From positions 90,504 to 154,503 of the forward strand of contig NZ_QWLJ01000009.1 in the NCBI RefSeq assembly GCF_009917385.1: 64,000 nt of DNA, read 5' to 3'. Each line of letters opens with the position of its first letter. Within the stretch, counting starts at the first letter, position 1. The notes beneath the pieces are model-generated. The model worked only from the letters and a program-made list of their open reading frames with translations, was not told where the DNA came from and did no database searches. The translations under genes and the position numbers were made by a program. The stretch comes from Roseburia sp. 1XD42-34 (GTDB taxonomy: Bacteria > Bacillota > Bacilli > Bacillales > Amphibacillaceae). Below are positions 18,379-28,269 of this stretch, in pieces.

Positions 18379-18585
18379 CCACCTGCTCGATGCGAAATGT
18401 TGCTCGTGTTAGTTTAAGGTTGAGTTTTTGGTGAAGTGTATGTGCTGTGCACGAAGTATAAATAATCCCTCCTTCCCGTGAAGTTTTGGATGAAAAGGTG
18501 AGTTTTTAGTAATGCTTAATCACATTGCAAAATAACATGGTTTTTAAGAAAGCTATTATGTAAATACAATAACGCTTGTAGAAAT

Positions 18586-18735
18586 TTATCCTATAAATAA
18601 GATGCTCTTAGACTCCACTTCCGGAGACTGATATTCTTTGTGGCAACGTGTCTAAGTAGGTGGATAATATAAACACATATGCTTTATTTCGTAAGCACTC
18701 AGTCTTTAAGTGCTACCATTGAAAAGTGAATTCAG
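18586..18735 (+). repeat. RS-1 structured repeat, degenerate copy 5
   Basis: TTATCCTATAAATAAGATGC, TTAGACTCCACTT, GTCTAAGTAGGTGGATAAT and TATTTCGTAAGCACTCAG match RS-1 in order; CCACTT still pairs with AAGTAGG. The end is decayed, with an inverted-looking AAAAGTGAATTC. Confidence 0.6.
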
Positions 18736-18833
18736 TCAATCGAATTTATGTGCTAATCTTCTTATGATTAAATATGTTATAGTAGCAACAACTTTTATTT
18801 GCAAAAATGAAGAAGGAAAGAGGTGTTTTCATA

Positions 18834-19799
18834 ATGTACGGTAATATAACGGATGTACCTGGGATTAAGGTGGGAAATGTTGAGGATACAGAGGCGATGA
18901 CAGGCTGTTCAGTAATTGTTTTAGAGACTGGCGCTGTTTGTGGTGTTGATATACGAGGAGCTGCTCCAGGAACCCGTGAGACAGCGTTGTTAAATCCAGT
19001 GAATGCAGTAGAACAAGTTCATGCAATTACGCTTTCTGGAGGGAGCGCCTTTGGGTTAGCAGCGGCTGATGGAGTGATGGACTATTTAGAAGAACAAGGA
19101 ATTGGTTTAGATGTTGGTGTTGCTAAAGTGCCAATTGTTCCAGCAGCGATATTATTTGATTTAGCTGTTGGGGATGGGAATATCCGTCCCGATAAGGAAA
19201 TGGGTTACCAAGCAGCCAAACAGGCTAAAAAGGGAACCTTTATGTTTGGAAATGTTGGTGCTGGATGTGGTGCAACGGTTGGTAAATTAACAGGTATAAA
19301 ACATTGTATGAAAGGTGGTCTTGGCAGTGCTTCTATGGAATTAGAAAATGGTATTATTATCGGTGCATTAGTAGCTGTAAATGCAGTTGGGGATATTAGG
19401 TGTCCAGATAGTGGAAAAATACTTGCAGGTCCGATTGATCCAAATACGCAACAAATAATTGACAGTATTACGTACATGCAAAAGAACCAAATACAAATAC
19501 CGCCTGGCATGAATACGACGCTTGGTGTTGTAGCAGCTAATGTTTCTCTTACTAAAGCAGAGGCTACAAAAATCTCACAAATAGCGCATAATGCGCTAGC
19601 TAAGACAATCTATCCTGTACATACTATGTTGGATGGCGATACGATGTTTACACTAGCAACAGGGAACAAACGCGTTTCCGTTGATCTTATTGGTAGCATG
19701 GCAGTGAAAGTAGTCGAAGAAGCGATTGTTCAAGCAATTATTTCAGCTAGTTCGATGGGTAACGTCCCTTCCTACCAAACGTTTAAGCCAAAAGGGTAG
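18834..19799 (+). CDS. P1-family (DmpA/BapA-type) self-processing aminopeptidase
   Basis: 321 aa from the ATG at 18834, preferred to 18807 because AAAGAGGTG lies nine bases before it. Family S58 enzymes are made as a single chain that cleaves itself before a Ser/Thr nucleophile. Visible: ITDVPGIKVGNVED, GCSVIVLE, RGAAPGTRET, LSGGSAFGLAAADGVM, GNVGAGCGATVGKL and the presumed nucleophile region MNTTLGVVAANV, where a Thr would be the catalytic residue. Predicted to release N-terminal residues from small peptides. Single gene; convergent with yteA. Confidence 0.88.
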   Translation: MYGNITDVPGIKVGNVEDTEAMTGCSVIVLETGAVCGVDIRGAAPGTRETALLNPVNAVEQVHAITLSGGSAFGLAAADGVMDYLEEQGIGLDVGVAKVPIVPAAILFDLAVGDGNIRPDKEMGYQAAKQAKKGTFMFGNVGAGCGATVGKLTGIKHCMKGGLGSASMELENGIIIGALVAVNAVGDIRCPDSGKILAGPIDPNTQQIIDSITYMQKNQIQIPPGMNTTLGVVAANVSLTKAEATKISQIAHNALAKTIYPVHTMLDGDTMFTLATGNKRVSVDLIGSMAVKVVEEAIVQAIISASSMGNVPSYQTFKPKG

Positions 19800-19831
19800 C
19801 AGGTTTATTTGATTCTAACTGGAAAATGACT

Positions 19832-19868
19832 ACTTCATTTCAGTGGGGATTCACCACTGAAATGAAGT
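19832..19868. terminator. Hairpin between convergent genes
   Basis: A perfect 15-bp stem, ACTTCATTTCAGTGG / CCACTGAAATGAAGT, with a 7-base loop, between the stops of the P1 peptidase and yteA. Neither side has a good T tract, so termination strength is uncertain. Confidence 0.6.
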
Positions 19869-19875
19869 GTGATTC

Positions 19876-20229
19876 CTATTCTTCCCCCACCAAGCAACGA
19901 GCTGTAGGTTGTACTTCTAGCCGTTCAATCGGGATTGGTTTTCCCGATTTTTCACTTAATCCAAACGTTCCCAGTTCAATTTTCTGTAACGCATCATCAA
20001 TTGCTTGTAATTGTTCTTCTAACATTTGCTTCACACTAGCTTGTTTTTGCTGCTCAAACTGTTCTGTTCCCATGTCTGCGGGGTGGTTATCATAATCGGC
20101 TAATTCTTGTAAAGCCTCGTTGGGAGCTACCGTCTTATTCGCTTCGATAGCTTCTTCTGTTTCTTTTTTCATTTTTAAGAGTTTTTCTTGAAACTCAAAT
20201 AATTTATCTTGGCTAAGATATGTTTTCAT
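19876..20229 (-). CDS. yteA: YteA-family DksA/TraR-like protein, zinc finger degenerate
   Basis: 117 aa from the ATG at 20229, which has AAAGGGA seven bases before it. N-terminal coiled-coil (about 1-60) with the yteA-family motif DYDNHPADMGTEQFEQQK, then a C-terminal finger-like end GTFGLSEKSGKPIPIERLE. The usual C4 zinc cysteines are replaced by Leu-Ser and Ser; a single Cys remains near the end. Family members are sporulation-associated. Third gene of the menA-menI-yteA leftward unit, 29 bases after menI. Confidence 0.8.
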   Translation of the reverse strand: MKTYLSQDKLFEFQEKLLKMKKETEEAIEANKTVAPNEALQELADYDNHPADMGTEQFEQQKQASVKQMLEEQLQAIDDALQKIELGTFGLSEKSGKPIPIERLEVQPTARCLVGEE

Positions 20230-20258
20230 TGGAGAATCCCTTTCTGAAGGTCCGAGGA

Positions 20259-20645
20259 TTATTTTTTCTTGGTAATTATACCAATGGTACATCGGGAAAC
20301 ACATAGGAGTTGACCTTGTTCATCGGTAATCTTTATTTCCCAAACCATCGTTGATTTGCCAATGTGTAAAGGAATTGCTGTTGCTGTTACAAGTCCGCTT
20401 TTAGCACTGCGGATATGATTGGCATTAATTTCTATTCCAAAAACTGCTTCTGATTGGAGATCCACATGTAGACTGGCACCAATACTAGCTGCTGATTCAG
20501 CAAGCGCAACAGATGCACCACCATGCAGATACCCGAATGGTTGGCGAGTTCGGTGGTCGATGGGCATTGTAAGCTGGACTTTTTCTTTTGTCATCGTCAC
20601 CGACTCCATGCCAAGAGTTTCCATTAACGTGTTCGGATAAACCAT
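20259..20645 (-). CDS. menI: 1,4-dihydroxy-2-naphthoyl-CoA thioesterase (hotdog fold)
   Basis: 128 aa single hotdog domain, the PaaI/YuxO type. The motif QPFGYLHGGASVALAESAAS holds the catalytic acid in the central helix; the strands FGIEINANHI and LVTATA follow. Predicted to hydrolyse DHNA-CoA to DHNA, the substrate of MenA, whose gene lies 11 bases upstream on the same strand. That pairing, and the men genes around it, make menaquinone synthesis the likely role. The start follows a good AGGAGG site. Confidence 0.85.
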   Translation of the reverse strand: MVYPNTLMETLGMESVTMTKEKVQLTMPIDHRTRQPFGYLHGGASVALAESAASIGASLHVDLQSEAVFGIEINANHIRSAKSGLVTATAIPLHIGKSTMVWEIKITDEQGQLLCVSRCTIGIITKKK

Positions 20646-20656
20646 GAAGCTTCCTC

Positions 20657-21595
20657 CTAATTTATAAACGTACTAATGAATAATGAGATACCTAACAGAA
20701 TCCCATAAATGGAATTGGTTTTACCAGTGGCTGCCATAGCAGGCATCATTTCAAGCGGCTGTGTCTTGCCTTTGAACTTTTGGATCACATCAACAGCTTT
20801 TATGGCACCGATAAAAGTAATGAGTGACCATAATGGAAAAATACCTTTTATAATAAGCCATGCGGTGATGAAGAAGGCTGTTAAAAACATCAGCGCTAGA
20901 AAGCCAATAGCTCGCTTTCGACCTAATAAAATCGCAAGCGTTTTTCGACCACTTTCTTTATCATTGTCCAAATCACGAATGTTGTTGGAAAGCAAGATGG
21001 CTCCGATAAATATGGCAATTGGAATGGAAGCAAGTATTACTTCTAACGTGATGGTTTGGGTTTGAATGAAATAACTGATTCCGATAATGACAGTGCCCAT
21101 TAAGAATCCCGAAAACAACTCCCCTAATGGGGTATAGGCTATTGGGTAAGGACCTCCAGTATATAAATATCCGAAAAGCATACAGATTAAACCAATAACT
21201 GCAATCCACCAACTTGATGTAGCACTAATGAAAACACCGAGTAACATGGCAATTCCGAAAAAGCTTAGTGCTAGTTGCAAGACTGTTTTTGGTTTAATTC
21301 CGTCGCGGACGATCGTACCACCGATACCAACAGATTCTTCGTTATCGAGACCTTTAACAAAATCATAATACTCATTAAACATATTTGTGGCAGCTTGAAT
21401 AAGCATGGAAGCAATAAGCATGGCCATGAAAAGGAGTATGTTCATATGACCTTCATGAAAAGCAAGCATAGAGCCGACAAACACTGGTACAAATGAAGCG
21501 GTTAATGTATGAGGGCGTAGTAGTCGCCACCAGATCTGAAAACCATCTCTTTCGTTAAGTGCATCTTTGACGGTAACTTTATTGGATGAATGCAT
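20657..21595 (-). CDS. menA: 1,4-dihydroxy-2-naphthoate polyprenyltransferase
   Basis: 312 aa UbiA-family membrane enzyme with about eight spans. It joins the polyprenyl chain to DHNA to give demethylmenaquinone. Both Asp-rich motifs are visible: NMFNEYYDFVKGLDNEES near 70-90 and NNIRDLDNDKESGRKTLA near 205-220. Divergent from menF, 216 bases apart, so the two men units probably share a regulatory region. First gene of menA-menI-yteA. Confidence 0.95.
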   Translation of the reverse strand: MHSSNKVTVKDALNERDGFQIWWRLLRPHTLTASFVPVFVGSMLAFHEGHMNILLFMAMLIASMLIQAATNMFNEYYDFVKGLDNEESVGIGGTIVRDGIKPKTVLQLALSFFGIAMLLGVFISATSSWWIAVIGLICMLFGYLYTGGPYPIAYTPLGELFSGFLMGTVIIGISYFIQTQTITLEVILASIPIAIFIGAILLSNNIRDLDNDKESGRKTLAILLGRKRAIGFLALMFLTAFFITAWLIIKGIFPLWSLITFIGAIKAVDVIQKFKGKTQPLEMMPAMAATGKTNSIYGILLGISLFISTFIN

Positions 21596-21811
21596 CTATT
21601 CTCCCCTCTCCTTGTTTGTTACTATATATAAAGTGTATAACATGAGCTACTGTTACTACTTAATAAAATATGAGAACGATAATCATATTAATTCTATGGA
21701 ATTTATGATAGAGTGTCAACGCTTGCGATTGATTTCCTTGAGAATAAGCTTAAAAGAGAATAAAATGAAGAAGAAAGTTTGTCATTGTTAGTTTAACGGA
21801 GGTTAATTGAA

Positions 21812-23203
21812 ATGATAGAAGTACAGGATCAGCAAGTGGAAAAACTCTTGCGGGATGCCATTCACCAGATGCCATTAACGAAAGAGACTCAACTTGTTAG
21901 CATTACGAAACGGGTAGAACCAAAAGATCCAGTTCTTTTCTTTGCAGCAGCTGCAAAATTAAATAAAGAGCGATGTTTTTGGACAAGCACAAAGGATTCT
22001 TTTTCCATCGTTGGGGTTGGAAATGTATTTGAAATAAGTGCCAACCAAGATCGTTTTCACTATACAGAAATTACTTGGAAGAAACTACTAGATGATGTAC
22101 GAATTTATAACCCTTTTCAAGCACCTGGAACCGGATTAGTAAGTCTAGGTGGATTAGATTTTGACCCACAAAAGCCAAGAACGGAACTGTGGGCTGATTT
22201 CCCTAGAGCTAAATTTACTGTACCAGAATATATGCTGACAAAGAATATGGAAGATGTTTATTTTACCATTAACTTGAAGATACGTAAGGATGATCATCCT
22301 GTTCAGTTAATGAAAGCAATAGAGGATGTTGAAAGGATGTTGTTTCAAGCTTCTAAAGATCCACATGGGGTACCGCATCTAGTAAACTCCAAAGTGATTG
22401 CTCCAGAACAATGGAAGCAAACTGTACAAAAAGCGAAACAAGAGATCCAACAGAAGCAAATGGATAAAATCGTGCTTGCTAGAGAGTTGCGTCTTCAATT
22501 TAGTAAGCAAGTGAATATTAGTCATATTTTAGGTGATTTAATTAAAAAACAGTCGAACAGTTATGTGTTTGCTTTTGAACAACATAATAGTTGCTTTGTA
22601 GGCGCTACCCCGGAACGACTTGTAAAGGTAGATAAACAGGAGCTGTTATCAACTTGCCTAGCAGGAACCGCACCACGAGGTAAAACAGAAGTAGAAGATC
22701 AACAAATGGCAGACAACCTATTACATGACCAGAAAAATAGGGAAGAACATGAGTTTGTCGTGCAAATGATTAAACAAGGATTAAACAAATATTGCACGGA
22801 TGTGCACATACCAGATACACCCGTTGTATATCCGTTGAAAAATCTACAGCATTTATATACGCCTGTGACAGGAAGGCTAAAAGATGGTTTTACGATTTTT
22901 AATGTTGTCAAAGAATTACATCCTACACCAGCTCTTGGTGGAGTACCGCGAGATTTGTCAATGAGGTTTATTCGGGATTATGAACGGTTAGACCGGGGAT
23001 GGTACGGTGCTCCTGTTGGTTGGCTAGATAGTAACGACCATGGGGAATTTGCAGTAGCGATTCGTTCGGCATTAATTCAAGAAGATGAAGCGTCTTTGTT
23101 TGCAGGCTGTGGAATTGTCAAAGATTCAAATCCAGAGGAAGAATTTGAAGAAACACGCATTAAATTCTTTCCAATGTTAACTGTTTTAGGAGGACAAGCA
23201 TGA
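21812..23203 (+). CDS. menF: Isochorismate synthase
   Basis: 463 aa chorismate-utilising enzyme converting chorismate to isochorismate, the first committed step to menaquinone. The catalytic C-terminal half is clear: KIVLARELRLQF, FVGATPERLV, STCLAGTAPRG, LHPTPALGGVPRDLS and GCGIVKDSNPEEEFEET (Mg2+-binding Glu residues). AACGGAGGTTAATTGAA precedes the ATG. Its stop overlaps the menD start by four bases, indicating translational coupling. Confidence 0.96.
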   Translation: MIEVQDQQVEKLLRDAIHQMPLTKETQLVSITKRVEPKDPVLFFAAAAKLNKERCFWTSTKDSFSIVGVGNVFEISANQDRFHYTEITWKKLLDDVRIYNPFQAPGTGLVSLGGLDFDPQKPRTELWADFPRAKFTVPEYMLTKNMEDVYFTINLKIRKDDHPVQLMKAIEDVERMLFQASKDPHGVPHLVNSKVIAPEQWKQTVQKAKQEIQQKQMDKIVLARELRLQFSKQVNISHILGDLIKKQSNSYVFAFEQHNSCFVGATPERLVKVDKQELLSTCLAGTAPRGKTEVEDQQMADNLLHDQKNREEHEFVVQMIKQGLNKYCTDVHIPDTPVVYPLKNLQHLYTPVTGRLKDGFTIFNVVKELHPTPALGGVPRDLSMRFIRDYERLDRGWYGAPVGWLDSNDHGEFAVAIRSALIQEDEASLFAGCGIVKDSNPEEEFEETRIKFFPMLTVLGGQA

Positions 23204-24945
23204 ATCATACAGAAGTTTTGACACGCTATGTGACGAATTTTGTCGATGAATTAGTTGCCAACGGATTAACGGATGCCGTTATTTCTCCTGGTTCCAGATC
23301 CACACCGCTAGCGCTAACGTTGGCTGAGCATAAAAAGATGAAAGAATGGGTTATTATTGATGAACGGTCCGCTGCTTTTTTTGCACTTGGACTGGCGAAG
23401 AAAACAAAGCGACCCGTTATTCTTGTTTGTACATCTGGAACAGCAACTGCCAATTACTTTCCAGCTATCGTCGAGGCTTATTATAGCAGGGTTCCGCTAA
23501 TTGTTTTGACTGCTGACCGCCCGCATGAATTACGGGATGTTGGTGCTCCTCAGGCTATTGACCAAATAAAAATGTATGGAGATTATGTAAAATGGTTTCA
23601 TGAAATGGCACTTCCGGAAGCTGCTCCGCACATGCTTCAATATGTACGAAATAAAGCTGCAAGTGCGTGCTATATGGCTCTGGAAGGGAACCCTGGTGTG
23701 GTTCACTTGAACTTTCCTTTTCGGGAACCATTAATGGTAGATTTTCAGTATGAAAACGTGTGGGGGATTCATGAACGTTCTCATCCGACTTCAATCTTAC
23801 CTGCTTATGAAGGGAAGAAACATTTATCCAAACAGCAGATGGAGGAGATATTACTAAAATTAGCGAATAAGGAAAAAGGTGTTCTGGTTTGCGGACCACA
23901 AACAGATCCTGAATTACCAGAGGCAATTACGACGTTAGCTAAAAAATGGGAAATTCCTATTTTAGCAGACCCATTATCACAGGTTCGAGCTGGAAGCCAT
24001 GTCTCAGATGTAATTATTGAAAGTTATGACGCATTATTACGCAATGAAGCAATTCGAGAAAGGTTGAAACCGGAATTTATTATTCGCTTTGGCGCAATGC
24101 CAGTCTCCAAAGCATATTCATTTTATGTAAAACAACATCCTCATGCAATGCAAATAGTTGTGGAAGACTATGAAGGATTTCGTGAACCAACGAGTACATC
24201 AACCACGTTTATCTTTGCTGATGCAGTTGAGTGCTGCCAGGATTTTGCAGCTTCAGCAACGCTAAAGGGTTCAAAAACATGGTTGCAAATCTGGAAGCAA
24301 TATAATGAGATTGCGAAAAAGCACCTAAACTATAAGCCAGATCAGGAGCTTAAAGAGGGGGAAGCAGTACGTACTTTACTCGAGACAACCCCGGAAAAGA
24401 GCTGTATTTTTGTTGGAAACAGTATGGCAGTACGTGATTTAGATTCATTCTTTTGGACCACAAAAAAGCAAATCGAAGTACTTGCTAACCGTGGGGCAAA
24501 CGGAATTGACGGTGTCGTATCAAGTGGTTTGGGAGCATGTGCAGCTGGAAGTAGAGTAACTCTTGTATTAGGAGATTTATCATTTTTTCATGATATGAAT
24601 GGGTTGCATGCTGCTATGCATTATCAATTACCACTTACTATTTTATTAATTAATAATAACGGTGGGGGCATTTTTTCTTTTTTATCACAGGCAAATGACA
24701 AACAGCATTTCGAATCATTATTTGGTACACCTCTAAATATTGATTTTAAACATGCGGTCCACATGTACGGTGGTCAGTATGTGCTTGCGAAAACAGAACT
24801 AGAGGTAAGGGAAGCACTTTTAGAAAGCTATCAACAAGCTGGGCTGGTAGTTGTTGAAGTAAAAACAAACCGGGAGGTCAATGCTCTTTGGCATCGTGAA
24901 AAATGGCAGGCAATTGAGCAGGAAATAGTAGGAGAGAGGAATTAA
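23200..24945 (+). CDS. menD: SEPHCHC synthase
   Basis: 581 aa thiamine-diphosphate enzyme that adds the succinyl-semialdehyde unit from 2-oxoglutarate to isochorismate. Visible: the N-terminal SPGSRSTPLAL and DERSAAFFALG (cofactor-activating Glu) and the ThDP/Mg motif GDLSFFHDMNGLHA with NNNGGGIF. Length is typical. Second gene of menF-D-H-B; overlaps menF by four bases and is separated from menH by two. Confidence 0.96.
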   Translation: MNHTEVLTRYVTNFVDELVANGLTDAVISPGSRSTPLALTLAEHKKMKEWVIIDERSAAFFALGLAKKTKRPVILVCTSGTATANYFPAIVEAYYSRVPLIVLTADRPHELRDVGAPQAIDQIKMYGDYVKWFHEMALPEAAPHMLQYVRNKAASACYMALEGNPGVVHLNFPFREPLMVDFQYENVWGIHERSHPTSILPAYEGKKHLSKQQMEEILLKLANKEKGVLVCGPQTDPELPEAITTLAKKWEIPILADPLSQVRAGSHVSDVIIESYDALLRNEAIRERLKPEFIIRFGAMPVSKAYSFYVKQHPHAMQIVVEDYEGFREPTSTSTTFIFADAVECCQDFAASATLKGSKTWLQIWKQYNEIAKKHLNYKPDQELKEGEAVRTLLETTPEKSCIFVGNSMAVRDLDSFFWTTKKQIEVLANRGANGIDGVVSSGLGACAAGSRVTLVLGDLSFFHDMNGLHAAMHYQLPLTILLINNNGGGIFSFLSQANDKQHFESLFGTPLNIDFKHAVHMYGGQYVLAKTELEVREALLESYQQAGLVVVEVKTNREVNALWHREKWQAIEQEIVGERN

Positions 24946-24947
24946 TC

Positions 24948-25748
24948 GTGTTTTTTTCGATTGGAGATGCTACGTACTGGTATGAAGTGCATGGTGAAGG
25001 AAAACCACTTGTTTTACTCCATGGATTTACGGGTAGTAGCCAAACATGGCAGTCTTTTGTAAGCATATGGAAGCAGCATTGGCAAGTCATCACCGTGGAT
25101 CTTCCTGGTCATGGAAAAACAACTGCAAACCATAAATCAATGGAAGCGTGCTGTAGCGATCTTGATTCGCTGTTAAAGTATTTAAATCTAAAATCTGTTC
25201 ATCTGCTAGGTTATTCCATGGGTGGTAGAACAGCGATCGCTTTTGCAATGAATTATCCAGAAGCGGTAAAGAGCCTAATACTAGAAAGTACTTCTCCAGG
25301 TCTTGCAGATCCGATAGAGCGCAAACAACGAAAACAAGCGGACAATAAGTTGGCAACAAACTTGGAACAAAGGGGAATAAACTGGTTTGTTTCTTATTGG
25401 GAAAACATTCCCCTATTTATAACGCAACAAAAGTTACCAGTTTCTGTTCAAGATAGGATCCGTAAAGAACGCATGAGTCATTCAGCCTCAGGCTTAGCTG
25501 ATTCCTTACGTTTTATGGGGACAGGAGCACAGGAATCATACTGGGACAAATTACCTCAGTTTGATAAACCTGTTTACCTACTAACGGGAAAGTTAGATCA
25601 AAAGTACTGCGAAATTATGGGGAAAATGGAACAAATCCTACCACATGCAGAACAAACCATCGTTTCTGACGCAGGACATGCAATTCACGTGGAGAAACCG
25701 AATATTTTTGGTAAAATAGTAACTGGATGTTTAAAGGGGTTATACTAA
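24948..25748 (+). CDS. menH: SHCHC synthase, alpha/beta hydrolase
   Basis: 266 aa. GTG start with GGAGAGAGG upstream. Removes pyruvate from the MenD product to form SHCHC. The alpha/beta-hydrolase triad is visible: nucleophile Ser90 in GYSMGGR, the late DAGHAIHVEKP His and an intervening Asp (near LLTGKLDQKY). LLHGFTGSSQTW forms the oxyanion loop. Two bases after menD and 46 before menB. Confidence 0.93.
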   Translation: MFFSIGDATYWYEVHGEGKPLVLLHGFTGSSQTWQSFVSIWKQHWQVITVDLPGHGKTTANHKSMEACCSDLDSLLKYLNLKSVHLLGYSMGGRTAIAFAMNYPEAVKSLILESTSPGLADPIERKQRKQADNKLATNLEQRGINWFVSYWENIPLFITQQKLPVSVQDRIRKERMSHSASGLADSLRFMGTGAQESYWDKLPQFDKPVYLLTGKLDQKYCEIMGKMEQILPHAEQTIVSDAGHAIHVEKPNIFGKIVTGCLKGLY

Positions 25749-25794
25749 ATGAATTACCTTTTTACTTTACATAGACATTAAAGGAGGAAGAAAC

Positions 25795-26613
25795 ATGGCA
25801 GTACAATGGGAAAAAGTAAGAGATTACGAAGAGATTTATTATGAAAAATATAACGGCATTGCTAAAGTAACTATCAATCGCCCCGAAAAGCGAAATGCAT
25901 TTACGCCATTAACGGTGAATGAAATGATTGATGCATTTGCCGACGCTAGAGACGATTCAGACATTGGTGTCATTATTTTGGCTGGAGAAGGGGATAAGGC
26001 GTTTTGTTCTGGTGGTGATCAATCTGTTCGTGGACACGGCGGTTATGTAGGCAGTGACCAAATTCCAAGGTTAAATGTATTGGATTTACAACGTTTAATT
26101 CGCACCATTCCAAAGCCTGTCGTTGCAATGGTATCAGGTTATGCTATTGGTGGCGGTCATGTCCTTCATGTCGTATGTGACTTAACAATTGCCGCAGATA
26201 ATGCTATTTTTGGTCAAACAGGGCCGAAAGTTGGTAGTTTTGATGCTGGCTATGGTGCTGGTTTACTTGCCAGAATGGTCGGTCATAAACGTGCACGAGA
26301 AATTTGGTATTTATGCCGTCAATACAATGCAGAAGAAGCTTATGAAATGGGCTTGGTTAATACCGTTGTTCCGTTGGAGAAGTTAGAAGAGGAAACGATT
26401 CAATGGTGTGAGGAAATGTTAGCTAAATCTCCAACGGCATTGCGTTTCTTAAAAGCTTCCTTCAATGCCGATACAGATGGTTTAGCTGGTTTGCAGCAAA
26501 TGGGCGGAGATGCAACATTACTTTACTACACGACTGACGAGGCGAAAGAAGGAAGAGATGCGTTTAAAGAAAAAAGAAAACCCGATTTTAAAAAGTTTCC
26601 TCGTTTCCCTTAA
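25795..26613 (+). CDS. menB: 1,4-dihydroxy-2-naphthoyl-CoA synthase
   Basis: 272 aa crotonase-family enzyme closing the second ring from o-succinylbenzoyl-CoA. Visible: [12 protein letters not shown], the oxyanion-hole motif [22 protein letters not shown] and [15 protein letters not shown], all characteristic of MenB. AAAGGAGGAAGAAAC precedes the ATG. A strong terminator follows before menE, so this is probably the last gene of the main men transcript. Confidence 0.96.
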   Translation: MAVQWEKVRDYEEIYYEKYNGIAKVTINRPEKRNAFTPLTVNEMIDAFADARDDSDIGVIILAGEGDKAFCSGGDQSVRGHGGYVGSDQIPRLNVLDLQRLIRTIPKPVVAMVSGYAIGGGHVLHVVCDLTIAADNAIFGQTGPKVGSFDAGYGAGLLARMVGHKRAREIWYLCRQYNAEEAYEMGLVNTVVPLEKLEEETIQWCEEMLAKSPTALRFLKASFNADTDGLAGLQQMGGDATLLYYTTDEAKEGRDAFKEKRKPDFKKFPRFP

Positions 26614-26700
26614 ATAAAATAGTTCAAAATAGAAGTTAACATTGGTGAACAAGGAAGATCTTGATTTTAAACGATTCTAACAAGACGGTATCTCATTGTA

Positions 26701-26738
26701 AAAAACCTTTGCTTAAAGTCGGAGCAAAGGTTTTTTAC
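26701..26738 (+). terminator. Terminator between menB and menE
   Basis: AAAACCTTTGCT and AGCAAAGGTTTT pair around a short loop, with a T6 tract; it would separate menE from the menFDHB transcript or reduce its expression. Confidence 0.85.
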
Positions 26739-26763
26739 TGCAAATTGAAAAGAGGTGTTCAAC

Positions 26764-28212
26764 ATGCAAACGGTTATCCCGCATTGGTTAACGAAACAAG
26801 CGGACATATCCCCTGATCAAATAGCACTTCAGCTTTCAGATGGGAGCACACTTACATTCCAACAGTTAAAGGAACAAAGTCAGGACTATGCAAAAAAATT
26901 GGCTGGCTGGGGAGTAATGAAGGGGACACATGTTGCGGTGCTCTCCTCAAATCAGCCAACGATGGTGATTGCTATTCATGCGCTAAGCTATTTGGAAGCA
27001 GTGGTTGTCTTGTTAAACAGCAGATTGACGGGGGATGAGCTGACATATCAATTGAAAGACGCAGAAGTGTCATTTTTAATCTATACAGAAACATTAGCTG
27101 AACTAGCTGGGAAGTTGCCCGTTTCGAAAGCACTGTCCTTAACAGCGGTTGAGTGCCTTCAACCGGAAACCACAGATATTGCTACAGAAATTAATTTAGG
27201 TAAGCCGTTTACTATGATGTATACATCAGGAACAACAGGTTTTCCTAAAGGAGTTGTCCATACATATGGAAATCATTGGTGGAGTGCGATTGGAAGCGCA
27301 CTTAATTTAGGTCTTCAGAGCGAAGACAAATGGTTGGCAGCATTGCCATTATTTCACGTTAGCGGATTATCGATTCTAATTCGAAGTGTCATTTATGGCA
27401 TGCCTGTATACTTACTCGAGAAATTTGATAAACAGCGGGTACATCAAGCGATTATGACAAAAGGGATAACGATGGTATCAGTTGTAACCGTGATGCTGCA
27501 GCAGCTATTGGATGAGTTAGGGGGAAAGACGTACCCCGATTCACTAAGATGTATGTTGTTAGGCGGAGGACCTGCACCAAAGCCATTACTAGAACAGGCG
27601 AAGGAAAAGGGCGTCCCGGTTTTCCAGTCTTTTGGAATGACAGAAACTGCTTCGCAAATCGTGACATTAAATGCAGACGATGCATTGAAAAAAATTGGCT
27701 CTGCCGGAAAAGCTTTATTTCCAGCCCAAGTGAAGATTAACGCACCTGATGAGGATGGTGTAGGAGAAATCTATGTGAAAGGGCCGATGGTTACAGATGG
27801 GTACTATAAGAATCAAGCTGCAACAGAAAAGGCGATAATCGCAGGTTGGTTGGCTACAGGTGATTTAGGCTATTTGGATAAAGAAGGGTATTTATATGTT
27901 ATCGATAGGCGTAACGATTTAATCATTTCAGGTGGTGAAAATGTATATCCTTCCGAAATAGAAAGCACGCTATTACGTTTTCCGGGAATTAAAGAGGCAG
28001 GCGTAACTGGAGCGGAAGATGCGAAATGGGGCGAGGTTCCGGTTGCATTTATTGTGACGGATCATGAAACCTACAATCAAGCAGAGCTTCAGGCTTTTTT
28101 AAACCGGCATTTAGCTGCTTATAAATGTCCAAAGCAAATTTATGAAGTGGATCGTTTGCCCCGGAACGCGTCAAATAAACTCGTACGTAGAGAATTAAAG
28201 AAACTATTGTAA
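26764..28212 (+). CDS. menE: o-Succinylbenzoate-CoA ligase
   Basis: 482 aa from the ATG at 26764, placed six bases after AGAGGTG. ANL-superfamily ligase that adenylates o-succinylbenzoate and joins it to CoA. Visible: the P-loop MMYTSGTTGFPKGV, the motif QSFGMTE, the hinge region LATGDLGYLDKEGYLYVIDR, and the C-terminal lysine in NASNKLVRRELKK. menE follows menB as in Bacillus, but menC, often next to it, is missing here. Confidence 0.94.
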   Translation: MQTVIPHWLTKQADISPDQIALQLSDGSTLTFQQLKEQSQDYAKKLAGWGVMKGTHVAVLSSNQPTMVIAIHALSYLEAVVVLLNSRLTGDELTYQLKDAEVSFLIYTETLAELAGKLPVSKALSLTAVECLQPETTDIATEINLGKPFTMMYTSGTTGFPKGVVHTYGNHWWSAIGSALNLGLQSEDKWLAALPLFHVSGLSILIRSVIYGMPVYLLEKFDKQRVHQAIMTKGITMVSVVTVMLQQLLDELGGKTYPDSLRCMLLGGGPAPKPLLEQAKEKGVPVFQSFGMTETASQIVTLNADDALKKIGSAGKALFPAQVKINAPDEDGVGEIYVKGPMVTDGYYKNQAATEKAIIAGWLATGDLGYLDKEGYLYVIDRRNDLIISGGENVYPSEIESTLLRFPGIKEAGVTGAEDAKWGEVPVAFIVTDHETYNQAELQAFLNRHLAAYKCPKQIYEVDRLPRNASNKLVRRELKKLL

Positions 28213-28224
28213 AGAAAGACATGT

Positions 28225-28265
28225 AGCTTGTAGAGGTATCTTCATGTACCCTACAAGCTTTTTTT
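28225..28265 (+). terminator. Terminator of menE
   Basis: AGCTTGTAG..GTA pairs with TAC.CTACAAGCT, then a T7 tract, just after the menE stop. Confidence 0.85.
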
Positions 28266-28269
28266 AACA

